The notes under the pieces were generated by a model, which saw only the letters and a program-made list of their open reading frames with translations, did no database searches and was not told where the DNA came from. Positions 13,391-27,352 of a DNA stretch of 64,000 nucleotides are shown here, piece by piece; within the stretch, counting starts at the first letter, position 1; each line of letters starts with the position of its first letter. This DNA comes from Montifringilla adamsi. Taxonomy: Eukaryota; Chordata; Aves; Passeriformes; Passeridae. The position numbers were made by a program, and so were the translations under genes. The DNA lies in contig JAGGNK010013003.1 of NCBI GenBank assembly GCA_017590115.1, positions 310,001 through 374,000 of the forward strand. Reading direction: 5' to 3'.

Positions 13391-14293
13391 AGAAGTCACT
13401 GATCTTGCATGCAGTTTGACATTCAGCAAAGAACAAGGCCTGAAGGGAAGGAGATAGCCTGCAGGTTAGGAACAACCAGCTGAACCCTAGAGAAACTACC
13501 CCAGCCTCCAGAAGAGCTGTGCTAGAGCAAGGGGTTCAAGCAGGGGCTGAGAGCGGGGTACACTTCTAAGCCTCTCCTCTGAATCTGACACAGGCAGGAA
13601 GCCTTCAAGTCCTCAAAATGTTCTGTTCATCCAAGGCTTGCTGGAAAATAAGCTGGCCATCTCCATGGAGTGGGAAACCTGATGTGGAGCACAGCTGGTG
13701 GTGTCCTGCTGATACCAAAACAAGGGGCTCCCACTCTTCACTCTGTTGACTCAGTTATCCTGAGTCTATCACCAAGGGAGTGTGTGTGTCCTGTGAGCAG
13801 GAGATGGTGATGTTAGGAAGAACAAACAGCCTCTTATGGGAACAGGAATTATCAGGAGAGCTGACAGTAACCCTTGCCAGGGACTTCCTCCGTGCTTATT
13901 AACCATCCAGAGCAAACTGAGCTGCTTATTCCTGGGCCACGAGGTCAAAGATGGTCTCTGTTTAACACACAGGTGTGCTGACAGGGAGGCAGGCTGGACT
14001 GTGGGGTTTTTTACGCTGCAGAGCCACCCCATATAGAGGAAATTTCCTAGGCCTGCATGCAGAGGTGGACACGACCCTGAAACAGGGAAGAGGGTGAAGG
14101 AGACACAAGGCAGCAGCCAGAATCCTTGATCTGATGCTTTGGATTGACTGAGTGCAAGTTGCTCTTCGGGTGGTGCTTGGCCTACGGTTTAGAAAACAGT
14201 GTTTCTTAGGATCGCAATTCCTAATGGAAGCTGGATCTTGGTTTTTCCTCCCCAATGTCTTGGTGGTGGCTCTTCTCCTAAAATTATTGAATG

Positions 14294-14307
14294 GCACCAC
14301 CTTGTGG
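14294..14307 (-). promoter_or_regulatory. Weaker CTCF-like motif in a local CpG cluster
   Basis: The reverse strand reads CCACAAGGTGGTGC, which fits the CTCF core with two mismatches. It abuts GGGCGCGCGG, a rare CpG cluster for this region. Confidence 0.25.
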
Positions 14308-16433
14308 GCGCGCGGAGGTGCGGAGACTTTTCCATCTTTATTCCATGTGCGGACAGAAACAGATTTTAGTGCTTAGGGGTTGATTTTCAGAGCTTAATTG
14401 ATTTTTTTCTTTGCTAGAGGTTGTATTGGAAAACTGTAAGCAGACAAAATAATTGACACTTTCCAATTATATAGGAAGTGCAGAGGAAAAAAACCACTGA
14501 AATACACATTAAAGATCATCTGCCCAGGACGCCACTTCTTATCTTTTTCCAAGGTGTGAAATCTATGTGTCATCTTGTCCATGCATCACACAATTCCCTA
14601 AACTCCTGAAAGTAAGGCGTAGTGGGAGAATTTACCATATTGTACTCTTGAGTTTGCCTTTAGGGATTACCCTGGCTATGACAGACAGCACATGTCCTAA
14701 ACTGCAGTTTCTGGGAAGCATCAGACATATGTTTGTGAATAGAACAGCCTGTGTACATCGACTCCAAGACTTTCCAGAAAGCACTGGCTGCATGTTGTGT
14801 ATTTTATACAGCATTAGGATTCATGGTACCATGGGTATGCAGGAACGCAGGATGCTAAACAGGAGCTATGAGACAGTGGGGCTGTGCATATATGGAGTCC
14901 CAGGTTTTTTGGTCAAGTGGGATTATCATGTATAAATCCAAGAAGCTCTATGAAATCTACCCATACAAGATTTTGCAGAGCAAATAGGATGATGTCCTAA
15001 AAAAATGGATATATTGTAGCCTAAACTACATCAAGAAAATGGAATGGAAGAATCTTAAGCAGAATATAGACAGGTGGGCAGACACATTCATACAATTCTA
15101 TTGTCCACAGGGAGAAACAATAAAACCATAAATAAATACAAATGGTTAAACTGCCAATTAAATTTTTCTAGCTTGCTTCTCAAACTCGGTTTCAGTTTTG
15201 GAAAGAGCATTTTCCTTTCACAGTGTTGCCCCCCCAGCCATGTGCACGCCCAGTTTTTTTCTAGGCAAAGTTACAAGGGCTGGATGCAAGGCTGTGCCAG
15301 AGATGTGCTGAGACACCATGGGCAGAACAACATGGTCAAAGCAGTGTGGTCCACAAAGTGAGGAGAGTGCCAAGAAAAGGGATGAGGAAAGCTTGCCAGG
15401 GGATTAGAGAGGTTTCTGAGAACAGGCATTAGGATAAGAGTGGGAAGGCACCAGACCACTCAAAGCAAGCTCTGCAAGGGGCAGTTTGCTGTGTGTTCCC
15501 AATAACCCGAGACATCCACCAGGATAATCCCATCTGAGGAGTTGCATGAGCACAGAGTGAATGACAGTCCTGTCCCCAGCCTGACAATAGCCCAGGATGT
15601 GCTGAGGGGAGAGCAGGTGGGTGGTGTGAGAGGCAGCAATGCTGGCACAACAGCAGCCAGAGCTCTGTGGGTGCTTTTTCCAGCCATGGCAGTGGAGCAC
15701 AGTTTAAAGCAGGGATCTGGAAGAGGAAAATGAGCCAGGCTTAGAGACAGTGATGGGGATTTCCTCTTCACTGCCCTGAACACACTGCCTGTGTGGGAGA
15801 AAAAATGGAGATGCTTACTTGGAAATTCAGAAAGCAGTGACCTCTGGGATAAATCAGAAACTGCTGTCAATATCCAGTTGTTGAAGAGCAATGGTAAGAA
15901 GGAAGGGAATTTGCAGGCTGATGCGATCAGTAGTGAATGTTTGCAAAAGGGATTAAAGGAAGCGAGGGAGCCCCTCTAGTGGGAGAATCCAAGAAAGGCA
16001 ATCTCAGCCATTAGCTGGCAAAATGATCCTAATGCAGCATCCAGGATAGTCGCAAATGTGAATCAAGATTGTCCCAAAATGAACAGCGTGGCATCATTTA
16101 TATTATGTAAGGTAAAACCCCCTCAAAACTGAAGAAAACATCCAACAGTTTCTAACCAGCTGATCACAAGAAAAGCTTTTCCTGACTTGATATCTGGTGA
16201 AGGAGTCAAGCCTGAGCATATGAATAGAACACCCCTATGATGCACGCAAATTTTAAATAATGTAGAAACAGTAGCATATTTCATAGTCTTTTAGCCTGGA
16301 CTCCAGAACTCCCTGTGCATTCACCAGGTGCTGAGGAAGGTCACAAAGACACTAAAATGCTCAAATTAAATAATGGTCCCACCTCTTGTATGAATCTGAG
16401 GTAGCCAGAAAGACTTGCAGCATGTCAAAAAAA

Positions 16434-16497
16434 CATAATACAATGAGAAAGGAAAAAGCATAGTCCATAATACAATGGGAAAGGAAAAAGCACTGTC
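16434..16497. repeat. 32-bp tandem duplication
   Basis: Two 32-bp units, 16434-16465 and 16466-16497, both beginning CATAATACAATG, with about two mismatches (GAG/GGG and CATAG/CACTG). Confidence 0.92.
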
Positions 16498-17018
16498 TGC
16501 CTCCGTTACTGGGGGAAATCACTGACTCTGTGTCCATCTCAGTTTCCAATTTGTAAAGTAGGGTAAGAGTAGTTCTTCACTCTTATAAAAAGGCACATGT
16601 CAAAAATCATGAAGGCTCTGAATTGCCAGCATACTCAGGAGAGGGAACCAGCCTAGTGTCTGGGCTTGATGTGTGGTGGCACCGACTTTAACAGCTTGCA
16701 GATTCTGTTTTAGCACTGAGCTGCCAAACAGGACAGCAGACCAGCAGGGCTGTGTTGGGAGGGGACAGCTCCAGCTGCAGAGCAGGCTTGGTTATGACAG
16801 CCACCTTCTGCTCCAGGAGCCGTGGCTGTCAGGAGGACAATGCCTCTGTCTGATGAAGAGGATGAGGAAGATAATGTCCATTAGACATTAGTAATAGTTT
16901 ACCACTTGGATTTTATCCTGCAGCAACACATTCAATATTTCCACCTATTTATGTTGTGTTTTAGGGCTGTATTTGACAGGCTTTAATGTAAACATGGTAT
17001 TGCTGGCACACCGACAGC

Positions 17019-17035
17019 TTTTTTTTTTTTTTTTT
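17019..17035. repeat. Poly-T tract, 17 bases
   Basis: Homopolymer run within otherwise unremarkable intergenic DNA. Confidence 0.9.
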
Positions 17036-20000
17036 GGCATTGCTTTTACAGAGTCTTTACATAGAGTGAGTTGATGTGTGACTCATGTAAATTCAGATTT
17101 TTTTTTTACTTTGAGCAGATGTGGCCCCTCAGTGTGAGCCTGAAAACAGTTGGGGTGTTGCTGGGGTTTATTTACAAACCTCCAAGCCAGCAGTTTCAAG
17201 TCTGGGTTAAAGTTAGATGCCTGTTTCCATGACAGATGGTCTCATTTTGAGAAGGAGTGAGTCTTGACAACTGGGGCTGGCTGGGAGAGTGAATTTCTGT
17301 TTCATAAAGATGATTCTATTTTCAGCATATTTTCAGATCCCAGATCAAGATTTAAATCACCAAATTCAAATATCATTTAGGGATGAACAACATTTCATCT
17401 TGCCAGCATCAAGGCTGCTGCTGATCCCTGGCTACTGCCAGTGTTTATCCAGGCTGCTGGAAGAACTAGGAGTCCTGGCTGTGTTGTCACCTGCCTGACA
17501 GAGCAGGGGAGTGTCAGGGGTGAAGGCTGGCTGGGAACCTTTCTCAGGGGGTTGTACACTTCCCAAGTGCTCTGGTGTTCAGGGAACAAGCATGAACCCA
17601 TGGGCTGTCCCTGTGACTTGGCATGGCAGGATTGTGGTAGGGGGTCCCTGAGCTCCACAGCAGCCCTGGAGGTAAAAGGACCAGAGAAAGGTTGTCATAG
17701 AAACCCTGAGTGTTCTTTAGCCCTGACAGGATCAGATATCATCAGAGGTTTTTCTGGAGCAACTCAGAGGAGAAGCATTTCCATAAAAACCTTCTAGTCC
17801 TTTGACTGAAGACTCCAGTTGCATTGACCAAGCAGTGCCTGCTGCTGCTCCAGCCTTCAGGAGATGGGGGGGGGCACAGCACACTGCCACCCTCCCCTCC
17901 TGAAGCAACAGCTCTGATATGGGGGAGGGGGGGAGCCCCCACTCTTGTCACACAGGGTGCCTGCTGTGAAATCGTGTGAAATCACACAAATCACACAAGG
18001 TGTCTGACATTGGTACTAAGGAGCTCCAGGTTATTTTCCCTGGCCTCCAGCTACTTTAGTGGAAAGGTAGGGAGCTTCACTAGCTCCTTCCAGCAGTTGT
18101 GTGCAGGTGTCTCATGTCCTTATCCCATGTCAAATGGCACAAGGTGTTACATTTCAGGGCAGCAGCCCCCTGGGAATTGTCGATCATTGCCAACATCACT
18201 GCCAGGCAAAGCAAAGGGAGGGCACATCCTGGACCTGGTGAATTTCACCATGATCCTTGTCAGGGAAAGCAGCATCCCTCCAGTCTAACTCCTGGCCCCC
18301 AGAGTCTAGATTTTTATTCACTGACCAGAGCTTGGTGCAGAAAGGCAAACCTGAGAACAAGAGGAAGAGGCGCGAAACCACACTCTGTGCTACACACAAG
18401 ACAACTGGGGCATGTGCTGCTGAGCAGAGGGGAGCCTGCAGTCCCAGAGCATGGATATAGGCCATGGCCCTCCATTAGCCTGCATTATTATTAGGGTGGC
18501 ACCCAGAGGAATTTTGCTGCCAGTGGTTTAACTCTTCTTCAGATTATCTCATATGCCATTAAGAAGAGGGCCAGACTGATTTTTTTGTTTGATTTCAGTA
18601 CCTTGCAGTTGACACCTTGAAGGAGTGTTTGCAAAGGCAGTCTGACATGTGCCACCCAGGAAGCTGCCTGCAAACATGAGTTTGTGCAGACTCCATATTA
18701 TGGAGGGAAAGAGCTTCTACTTCTTAAGTTTTCACCTAAAGAAAACAAAACAAATAAAACAAAATCACCCAAAAGAAAACCAGTATTCAAGCAACACCTA
18801 TATTAAAAATTTAAGCCATCCCTCTAAATGTCAATGATCTGAAAGTTCAGCTGATTTATTTATGCCTTTCACTTTTAGTTACTTTGCAGTAAAAGTTCAT
18901 TCTTCATCACCAATTATAAACTTTATCGAAAGGCAACAGTTTTGCTCATGATGGGCAGAAGACTCTTTTTAAACAAAATATAGGAGTCATTAACTTAAAT
19001 CCTGCATTACGCCAAGGCAGTCCAACATCCTTTGGAGCATTACTGATGAATATTTCATTTTCTTTAATTAGTCACAAATAGAATTAATTTTTCTGTACTG
19101 AATCAACCAAGTATACGAGCCAGAGGCTTCATTCAGCAAAAGGGGGACTTTGTGAGGATCTTTAAATTTCCTGTTCAATTCAGTGGCTGTTGGCTGGGAT
19201 GTCACTAAGGGCTGTTAGGCACTAGCAGCTGTTTCAGGGTTTCTGGTATTGATAGTATTTGTACGGTCACACAGCTCAGAGGTGTCCAGGATGGTATTTC
19301 CCTGGGTGCTGATGAAGGAGCACTGAGGCAGCTCTCCCACAGGAAGCTCACACTCCAAGCAAACACTGTACCTCAATGGATTTGATGGGAATCTGAAAGT
19401 GCTCAAAGCATTTGTGAGGTACCAAAATGCTCCTCTGTTAAGCAGCCTTACGGAATTTCCTGCTTTCATTTTGCAATGCATCTGCTCTTAAGTGAATTCT
19501 CAGTGGCTGACTTCAAATATACATTAAACCATGAAGATGGAGGAAAATAGTGACCAGCTGCAGGTTAGCAAGGATCTGAACTCATTATATGTGATAGTAG
19601 AAGCAATTTGTCACTGTCTGAGTCATCACAAGTGCCCTGCTCAGGCAATCCACTCTTCCAATACAATTCTTTGAACAAAGCATTAGAGATAATAAAGTCC
19701 AGAGGAAACTTACTTGGACAAATACAATTTTCAGGTAGTTCTGAAAAGCTTATTCTTGATCAGACTGTGCACTTCTCCCAGATTAAAAATCTTTTCCAGA
19801 TAAAACCACTGGAAAGTGTGGAGAACAGTGGTGAGTGGTTATCTTTGGCTGTGGATAAAGTATTTTGTCTGTGAGACAATCAAATACAGGGCATAGGAAC
19901 TGGCAGTCTTGATGACTGAATTAACTTTGGAATCTGTCTCAGTCTCTGAGACCTCAGAAGGCACTGAAAAGACTTTCCTGACAAATAATTCTGTAATTAC

Positions 20001-20516
20001 ACTGGGGCTAAAGATTGTTTTCAGTGACCTCCAGCAGTTAATTATGGGCTCATAAGTTGCAGATTATGGGGTTTTACAGAGCTGCACACAGCTTGGATTT
20101 TTCTTTTGTAGTGGATTCAATAAAAATAATTTTGAAAAATATGTTCATGCCTTTTTGGACCATGAGTTTTGCCGACAGATGCAATGAAACTGATACATCC
20201 TGCAGAGCAGCTCAGTCTCGTGGCACTGACATTTCCCCCACAAAAATACCCAGAAGTTAACTTTCTGAGCAGCTCTTGTTTGCAATAGCAATACAGTACA
20301 AAAGCAACTACGAAGGTTCAGAAAAATTTGTCATCATTTTGTTAGAAGTGGCACAGCTGTAGTTTTTTTATTTATTTTCCCATCTACATGGTAGTAGGAC
20401 CTTGTATTTGCAGTTTTGGTGTACTGTCAACTCCTGCATATGCACAGGACAAAGACCTTAATTTACAGAAAAAAGAAAAACTCACTGTGGAGACTGTCAC
20501 GCATTTAGCCTCACTG

Positions 20517-20620
20517 ATATCACGTAGCACTGAATTCCGCAGGTTAATTATGGCTGGTGTAAAAAGGCATTGCTTTTTGTCAGCATTGGAAACTAAATGT
20601 ATTCATGCCCTCCTGAATGC
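20517..20620 (-). mobile_element. Possible ancient CR1/L3-like fragment
   Basis: GAATTCCGCAGGTTAATTA followed by GTAAAAAGGCATTGCTTTTTG resembles the reverse-strand block of old amniote CR1/L3 elements where a colinear 'ttccacaggttaatta ... gtgtgaaaaagtacttcc' segment occurs. The match is from memory and short. Confidence 0.35.
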
Positions 20621-22566
20621 TTTCTCAGCAGTTGACAGCCTTGACATTTACATAGGGGTGTGGTGAAACAGGGCACCGACACCCGTAATCATCACGAGGA
20701 AGGAAAGCATCCAATGATATAAAACTGTTTCACAGTCTCTGCCTTTCCCTGGAAAAACAGCATCTGGCTCAATGTAGGCACAGACTGTCTGCAAGGGCTT
20801 TTTTTTGTTCTTTAAACAGAACTCAGCTGACAGGTTACTTTCTGGAAGAGGCATGGTAATCTGTCTATTTATGTACTGCTTTTGAGAGATGTAGCCTCAA
20901 ATTACGATAGGAATTGGGAACTGAAACAAAAGGATTTACAGAAATGGCAAACAGTGGGATTCTTGGTGTGTAGGCTCTGTGCAATCAGGTCTCAAAAGCA
21001 TTTTTAAAAAATAGAATAATAAGAGCTTTGTTGTTTTTATAGCTGATTAAACATGATGACATGTCATCCTCCAGACATGAGCATACTGCTTGATCTAACC
21101 CACGTTTGAAGATGTGTATGACATTCAGTGAGAGCTGGAAACATCATTATCCTTCCTTTGGAGTTAGCCCAGTGTTTCCTGAATGCCTGCCTTTGGAAAT
21201 GGGCAATCCCTGCCTGGGAGCTGACTGAGGAAAAACATTTGATTTGTGGTAGTCAGGATTCTGCCCTGACCAGCCTGCAGCACTTGACAGTCTTCTGGCA
21301 ATCCCACTGGCTCTCACATGAGTTTCCCTGAAAATGGAGAGCTCAATAAGCCAAACTGTTTATTTGGGCACTGGATCTCATATCCATAAGAGCCCTGTTC
21401 AGAACACAGGATGGCACTGGTTGCACCTCATTGCTCCGTGTTTTCTCCAGTGCTCTGATGAAGTTCACTCCTCAATTCTGCCACCTCCTCTGGGTCCTGC
21501 TCCTGACCCATCTCCTAGCCCAGTTCACTCTTTGTCCTAAGCCCAGTCCAACTTGAGACCTCAGCACCCATCCCTCTCGCTTGTTCAGACCCCAGACTGA
21601 GGGGTTGCTGAGGCTTAGGAGGAAGATGGCTTTTGGAAACATTCAATATCCCCACATCCCTCATCTGAAGATAAGGGAGGCTGTTCCTCAGAGTCAGGGG
21701 CCACAGCTGCTGTTGTGCCTCAGATCTCTACCACTCAGTCATATAGTGACAATCAGAGAGCTGTGCCATGCCTTTGCAGCTGGCCAGTGCCATGGAGTGA
21801 CACACACTGGGGTCGTGTGTGCCCAGAGAGATGAGAGTAGCCCCAAAAAAAAGCAATCAGCTCTCACCTGGGGTAGACATAGGCACCTGCCAGGTATTCT
21901 ATATATTAAGCTGTCTCTATAAATTATCCTGTGACACTGGAGACACAGAAGATTCTGTTTGAAGATCCATCTTCAGTCTTGCACTTCCCTGCTTTCACAG
22001 CTGTGAAGGTGCTCTCACACTTGCAGCAGGCTCTGCTTGGCCATAAGCAGGGCAGCTCATTGTCTGACGTTGCTGTCACCACGCTCCTGCTGCACTGACT
22101 GCTCTCGGTGGCCAACACACCGTCATGCTGCTTCTAAAAGGTTTGCTCCCTGTCAGCACCCAGACATGCTGGAAATGTTTCCTGTATCAAGGGCTCTGCC
22201 TATACGCTGAGTTTAAAAGTGGACAAAGAAAGAGGAGGAGGCAAACTCAGATCTGTGCAGGTTGTTTGGGGCTTGTTGCCACAGAGCTCCAGACAAACTG
22301 CACTTGGGAAGTGAGGCTCGGGGGAACTGGGACACAACAGGCCAAGCCTTTCACCGCTGGGATAAACAAGAGTTTGCAGGAAAACACTGTATTGCCCTGG
22401 CTTCCCCAACGTTTGTAAGGTCTTGGTGCAATGTCCAGCTGAGCCTCTGGGTGTAGCAGTATAAGCAGGACACAGGTGTGGATTACAGCAGTGATAAACC
22501 AGTAGCACGGACGTCACCTGAAAATCCTCCATGTGTCTCCAGATGAGTCCCTCTTACATCCCACTT

Positions 22567-22677
22567 ACATATATATATAATATATATATATATAATATAA
22601 TATTACATATATATTATATATATAAAATATTATATTATATTATATTATATTATATTATATCATATTTAATAATATAG
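22567..22677. repeat. TA-rich repeat: (TA)n followed by (TATAT)n
   Basis: About 110 bases made almost only of T and A. The left half is TA dinucleotides with ATAATAT interruptions; the right half (about 22625-22660) is a TATAT pentamer array. The tract is highly self-complementary and could extrude a cruciform. Confidence 0.95.
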
Positions 22678-25600
22678 ACTACAGTTCCCAATATATTGCA
22701 CATGTCTGTTGCATGCATCTTTACTTCCAAAGTTCTGCAGGTAAATAACCATTTGGTGTTTGATTTGGTCTGCATGCAGCACATCAGCTGGTCCCATTAC
22801 AAGTAATTCAAAGACTTTCCAAAGTGATAACTCTCTGCTTATTTTCATTTCCTGCCTCTAGCAATGTAGTAAGAAATTGTCTCATTTGCTGTTTGAAACC
22901 TGCAAGCAGAAGTGAAATATTCTGCTATCCAGGACAGGTCAGAGTGTAGATTTTTCCACTGTCCCAAAGCCTAGTTTAGTCAGCTGGATGAATTAGAGCT
23001 GGTAAGTGTGTAGCAGGGCATAAAAGAAGCACTTCATGCTCTGTAAAAGCAGCCTTGAGGTGCAGTAGGGCTCTGCACAAGAGCACTAATTTGTCACAGG
23101 ATGTCCCCAAGCTGCACTGCACAGCCCAGGCTGGATGTGGAAAGCAGGACACAGCAAGAATTTCCTATAGCCTCACTGTGGCTGAAGGGTTATCATCCAT
23201 CCCCAGCAAATAAATTTTACTTTCCCAAGGAAAGGAAAAAGACCAGCAGACACAATCCTGAAAAACAGCATGCCTCTGAAGAAGGACATCTTCTTGCTTT
23301 GTGCTCAGGCATCTGATATCTGGCAATCGATTTGCTTCTTTGAATATCCTGGCTGGATCATCCAGTGCCCTCCTGTACAAAGGGCACAGAAAAATTGAAA
23401 TCAGTTTTTCCTGGAAACAGATGCCAATTAAGATCACTGGAGAAGGGCAGAAAGGGAACCAGAAACATCTCACTGGAGTTGTTGACACAGGTAGAATGCT
23501 GGAGATGGTCCCAATCTTTCCCAAAGCCTTTTGTTCTTCTCTTTCCCAAGCAGCTTCATCCTTGAAGTTTTTCCTGTGTGAGTACAGGCAAAAAACATGG
23601 TGGAAAGAGCTGATCTGAGCTCACATGGATCATTGGAGCTTGTGGCAAGGCTGCTCTTCCCTTAATGGAGAGAAATGTCTTGCTCCCACCGGGCAGTGAA
23701 ATGACAAAAGCCTCACTTCCAGTTTAGTCCCAGTGATCAAAAGCTGCCATTGGCTTTTTCTTTTTCCAGAAGGTGTCTTTGCTCACTTTTGTCCCTACAG
23801 TTGTTCTCATTGCTCCCTGTAACTTTGTACAGAGGGGCAGGAGGAAGAAATGACAGGGAAAGGTTGCTAAGCCTAAGCCCCATCTCAGCATGCAGTACAC
23901 AAAGCCTTTCTGCTTTGGCTTATTCCAGAAACAGGATCTAGTGGAACCCTCTGTCCCTGCAGCACAGTTTGGCCATTGCTGGCAACAGGCTGCAGGTTCT
24001 GTACTGAGTTTCCAAAGGCTCAGGACCGAGGCCCGACAAACTTGCTTTGCCTGGACTACTACAGAGAGCCTGCTGCTTTGTTTCAGTTTGGTTTAGCTGT
24101 AGGAACACTTTTTTCCTTCTAGCCAGGTGCCTACAGCTGATGGGGTTTGCTTTCACTAGCACTGCATGGTAGAGCCATAGTTTCATACCAGCTCTCCTGT
24201 GCACCATGAGGTGTTCACTACTCCAATTTCACACACTGGAGGTGACAGAGGTGATCATCGGCTTGGTGTGACAGCAGAGTCCTGCAAAGTGGAAGCACAG
24301 GGTGCACGGAGGGGGGCTGCAGGCCCAGTGGGATGGGAAGAGATGGGGCACAGGCCTGACTGAAGCACTCACAGCTACAAACCACTCGCCTGAGGACAGC
24401 TAAAGAAATGCAAATACAGAGCTGGATAAGAATGGTTTCAGGGGTAGAAAAGAGGACAAAGAAATAATATCTTACATGTATAGAATCAGCATCTCTTGTG
24501 AATGTGGATGTGAAATTGAGTTGCAATCCAATGAAGAAAAAAACAGGTGTAAAAGTATGTAAAAAATAATAAAACTGAACCCCAGGAGGAACTGGAATGA
24601 GGAAGAAGAAACCATCACCATCAACCTTACATTCCTCCCACAGAACAACTCCAGATCCTGATGATTTCCTGTAACACCACCATCAGAATGAAACCACTAA
24701 TGTTAGTATTTAGATGAGCATGGGCAGAGGGAACAAACATCAGCAACAGGGATAGAAGATAAGAAGTGTGCAAAAGGCTTCAAATTATTTTTAAATTATT
24801 ATTATTGCTATTGAAATATTTTCTGATAGGGGTATTATTTATTTTTCTGTAATAATTTGACCTAGACTAATAATAGTTTTTTATTACCATGCTAAGATTT
24901 CAGTTCTACTAACATTCAATTCTTGTCTTTATATGTAAGGTATGTTTCCCTTTTGCCCAGAAACAATATTTTGAGCATAACACTGTAAGAAGGTTTCTGA
25001 ATAGCTCAGAAACATTCTATATTTCTCACAGGTTCAAAATAACCAAATACTTTATAAGCTGAAATCACCAGGAAATGTGAAAAATGCATCTGCCCAGGAG
25101 AGATCTAAAGAGCTTCTCAGCCTCAGACGGAAAGGTAAACAGTGTTGTGGGTAAAATCAGCTTTTGTTTTTCAGTTTTTCCCTTCAAACCTGTCCCTGCT
25201 GTCTTGGATGCTCTCTCTGTGAGTCAGCAATGATTCTATTCCTCTTCTAGACTGCACTTTGTCAAAGAGGAAAACCACAACAAACACCTTATGAATTAGG
25301 AACCATTATTTTTAGCCACAGATCAAAATTCAAATAAATAAATAGAAACTTCCAAACTTCTAGTCTTTTTCTAGTTCCTCAGTGAAGCTTTCCATATAAA
25401 TGTCTTCCATTTCTAATGGTTCTATAATGTTTCACTGATGTATTATGCTTACAATAAAATCCAGTAGCAATGCATTGCCATCAAAAAGGTGCCCTTAGCA
25501 CCAGCTTTTCTAAACTCCTGAAGAAAAAAAAAAAGAAGAGGCCAAGGCCAAGAGCCACCAGAGCAGACAGTCATTTGGAGCCATAAAGAAGTGAGCAAAC

Positions 25601-26689
25601 CACGTGAGGGACTCCTAGTTTTGGGCTGGGCTTCCTAGGCAGAATTACAGTGTAACCTGTAATTACAAGGTACAGTGTAATTAGAGATGTTTTCACATCC
25701 TGGACATCCTGGAGCTGTGGTGTGGAGGTGATTGGCCAGAAGCCTCATGGCCATTTCTGATTCTGGGGTTTTGGCTTCCCTTTTCACTGGAGATACTTGC
25801 AGAACATTTCTCTCTTGACTTATATGTGTCTTTGCACCAATTCAACTCACAGGACTACCTAAAATTAATCTGTATGCCTAAAAGCATGGTCCAGATGCTC
25901 CTTGAGCTCTGACAGGCTGGGTGCTGTAAGCACTTCCCAGGGGAGCTTTATGTTAACATCTGCAGCAGGTGAGGGTTTTTTAATGGCTGTAAAGCTTAGG
26001 AAGATGTGCAAGATCTAGACCCAGTTTTGTGAGTGGCTTTGGTTTTCTCTTTGGATGACTCCAAACAACATTTGGAGATCTGACACTTGAATTCTCTCTA
26101 GTCTGAATATAATTACTATATGTTTTTCTTCTTGTGAAGTGAAAATAAGAATTTCCTGATATGCTGTATTTTCCTACCAAAGTGGTGATACCATTTATTG
26201 CAATCTGTTGATTTATAGGATGCGTGGAAACCCTCCTTCCTTAATCAGAGCTTGCCATAAAGGACTCTTAGTTAATTTCTTTTCTGTGAATTTAATTTTG
26301 GCCAGGTCCTTCTGCCTCATCCAATAGGACCTTCCCCCTCAAACCTGTAGGCCTTGGTCCTCTGTGTTTTACCAGGGTGTTGCACAAGTCTGATTGCCTA
26401 ATCCCACTTCCCCCCATTGCTGCTGGCTCTGAGACAGTCCCAAAGCAGGACATCTGAGAAATGCTTTGATCAAAGCTCCCCACCCACCAGTGGGGTTTGG
26501 CCATTAACCTTTTGTTTATGCCCTTGCTGTGCAGCAGGGGCACTCCAGGTATTTCCTTGCTAAACAAAGGAAGGCATTTAAACCCAGCTTTAAATCTGCT
26601 TTATGACTCCGGGCACCGTTACTGCACACACCGTTTGACTCTTTTCTCTGCAGAGATTAATGCTGGCATCTTAAACATTACTAATGCCT
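22678..26689. other. Gene-free stretch upstream of the ANKRD9-like gene
   Basis: Unique AT-rich DNA, with short ATT runs near 24797 and an A-run near 25524. No exon recognised. Confidence 0.55.
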
Positions 26690-27038
26690 TATAGACAATC
26701 CATTAACATCAGTGTCTCCTAAGCGGCCAGCCATACCATTATTTGTAAAATAGGGATCCTTTCCTAGTGCTAGCACTACCAATCCTTTGATTTCCCGAGC
26801 ACGGAATCATGCCTGTTATCAGCTGTGGAGTATTTTACACTGCTACATGTTTTTTACTATATAATGAGCTCTGTGTGTGTGAGTGACATTAAAAAACCCC
26901 CATAAAATAGCAGAATATTGCTATTCCACTTGCTGCAGTGTATGAGCTGATCTGGTTAGACACGAAATGCAGACAGAAATCCGCCTCACCTCTCAAGCTA
27001 ATTTTAGTCTCTCCCTCTGTTCTCTGTGGCTGTGTGTG
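26690..27038. other. Upstream flank of the ANKRD9-like gene
   Basis: Non-coding sequence immediately upstream of the TATA-like box. It contains a TATCAGCTGTGG stretch (26817-26828) that combines a GATA-type TATC with a CAGCTG E-box, and a C5 run near 26896. It could hold proximal promoter elements; this is a reading of motifs only. Confidence 0.25.
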
Positions 27039-27072
27039 TATAAAATCACTGGCAGTCTGACAGCGTTTCAGT
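27039..27072 (+). promoter_or_regulatory. TATA-like box and putative transcription start of the ANKRD9-like gene
   Basis: A TATAAAA heptamer lies at 27039-27045. An A within a TTCAGT context at 27070, about 30 bases downstream, is a plausible initiator. An unspliced leader from there to the ATG would be about 283 nucleotides. The spacing fits a TATA promoter, but the box follows a TG-rich run and could be chance; no cap-site data support it. Confidence 0.4.
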
Positions 27073-27352
27073 AACCTGTGCCACGCGCAGAGCGGGATGT
27101 ACTCACCAACCATCTGCTTGCATGGCACGGGTTAACTGAGCCTGTGGGATTGTGCTTACCTAAACAAAACCACTGCAGTGAGGGGAAAAACAATGAATGG
27201 GTGGAGATGATCAGCCCATGCATTCCAGCTAGTGCAGTCCAGGCAGCAATGACAGCCTGAAGATTGCAGCAGCATCGGGATCAGCATTCCAAGTGCACCA
27301 ATCTTACAGTCTGGAGTGATTTTACGTGGAGCTGTTCTTTATTTGCTGAGCC

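Larger units (their letters stand above)
12776..22566. other. Gene-free stretch
   Basis: Contains the CTCF-like site near 14300, the 32-bp duplication at 16434, two G-rich runs (17866, 17926) and the old LINE fragment at 20517. Open frames up to 143 codons (15460-15891 reverse) look like chance: no domain and ordinary composition. Confidence 0.55.
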
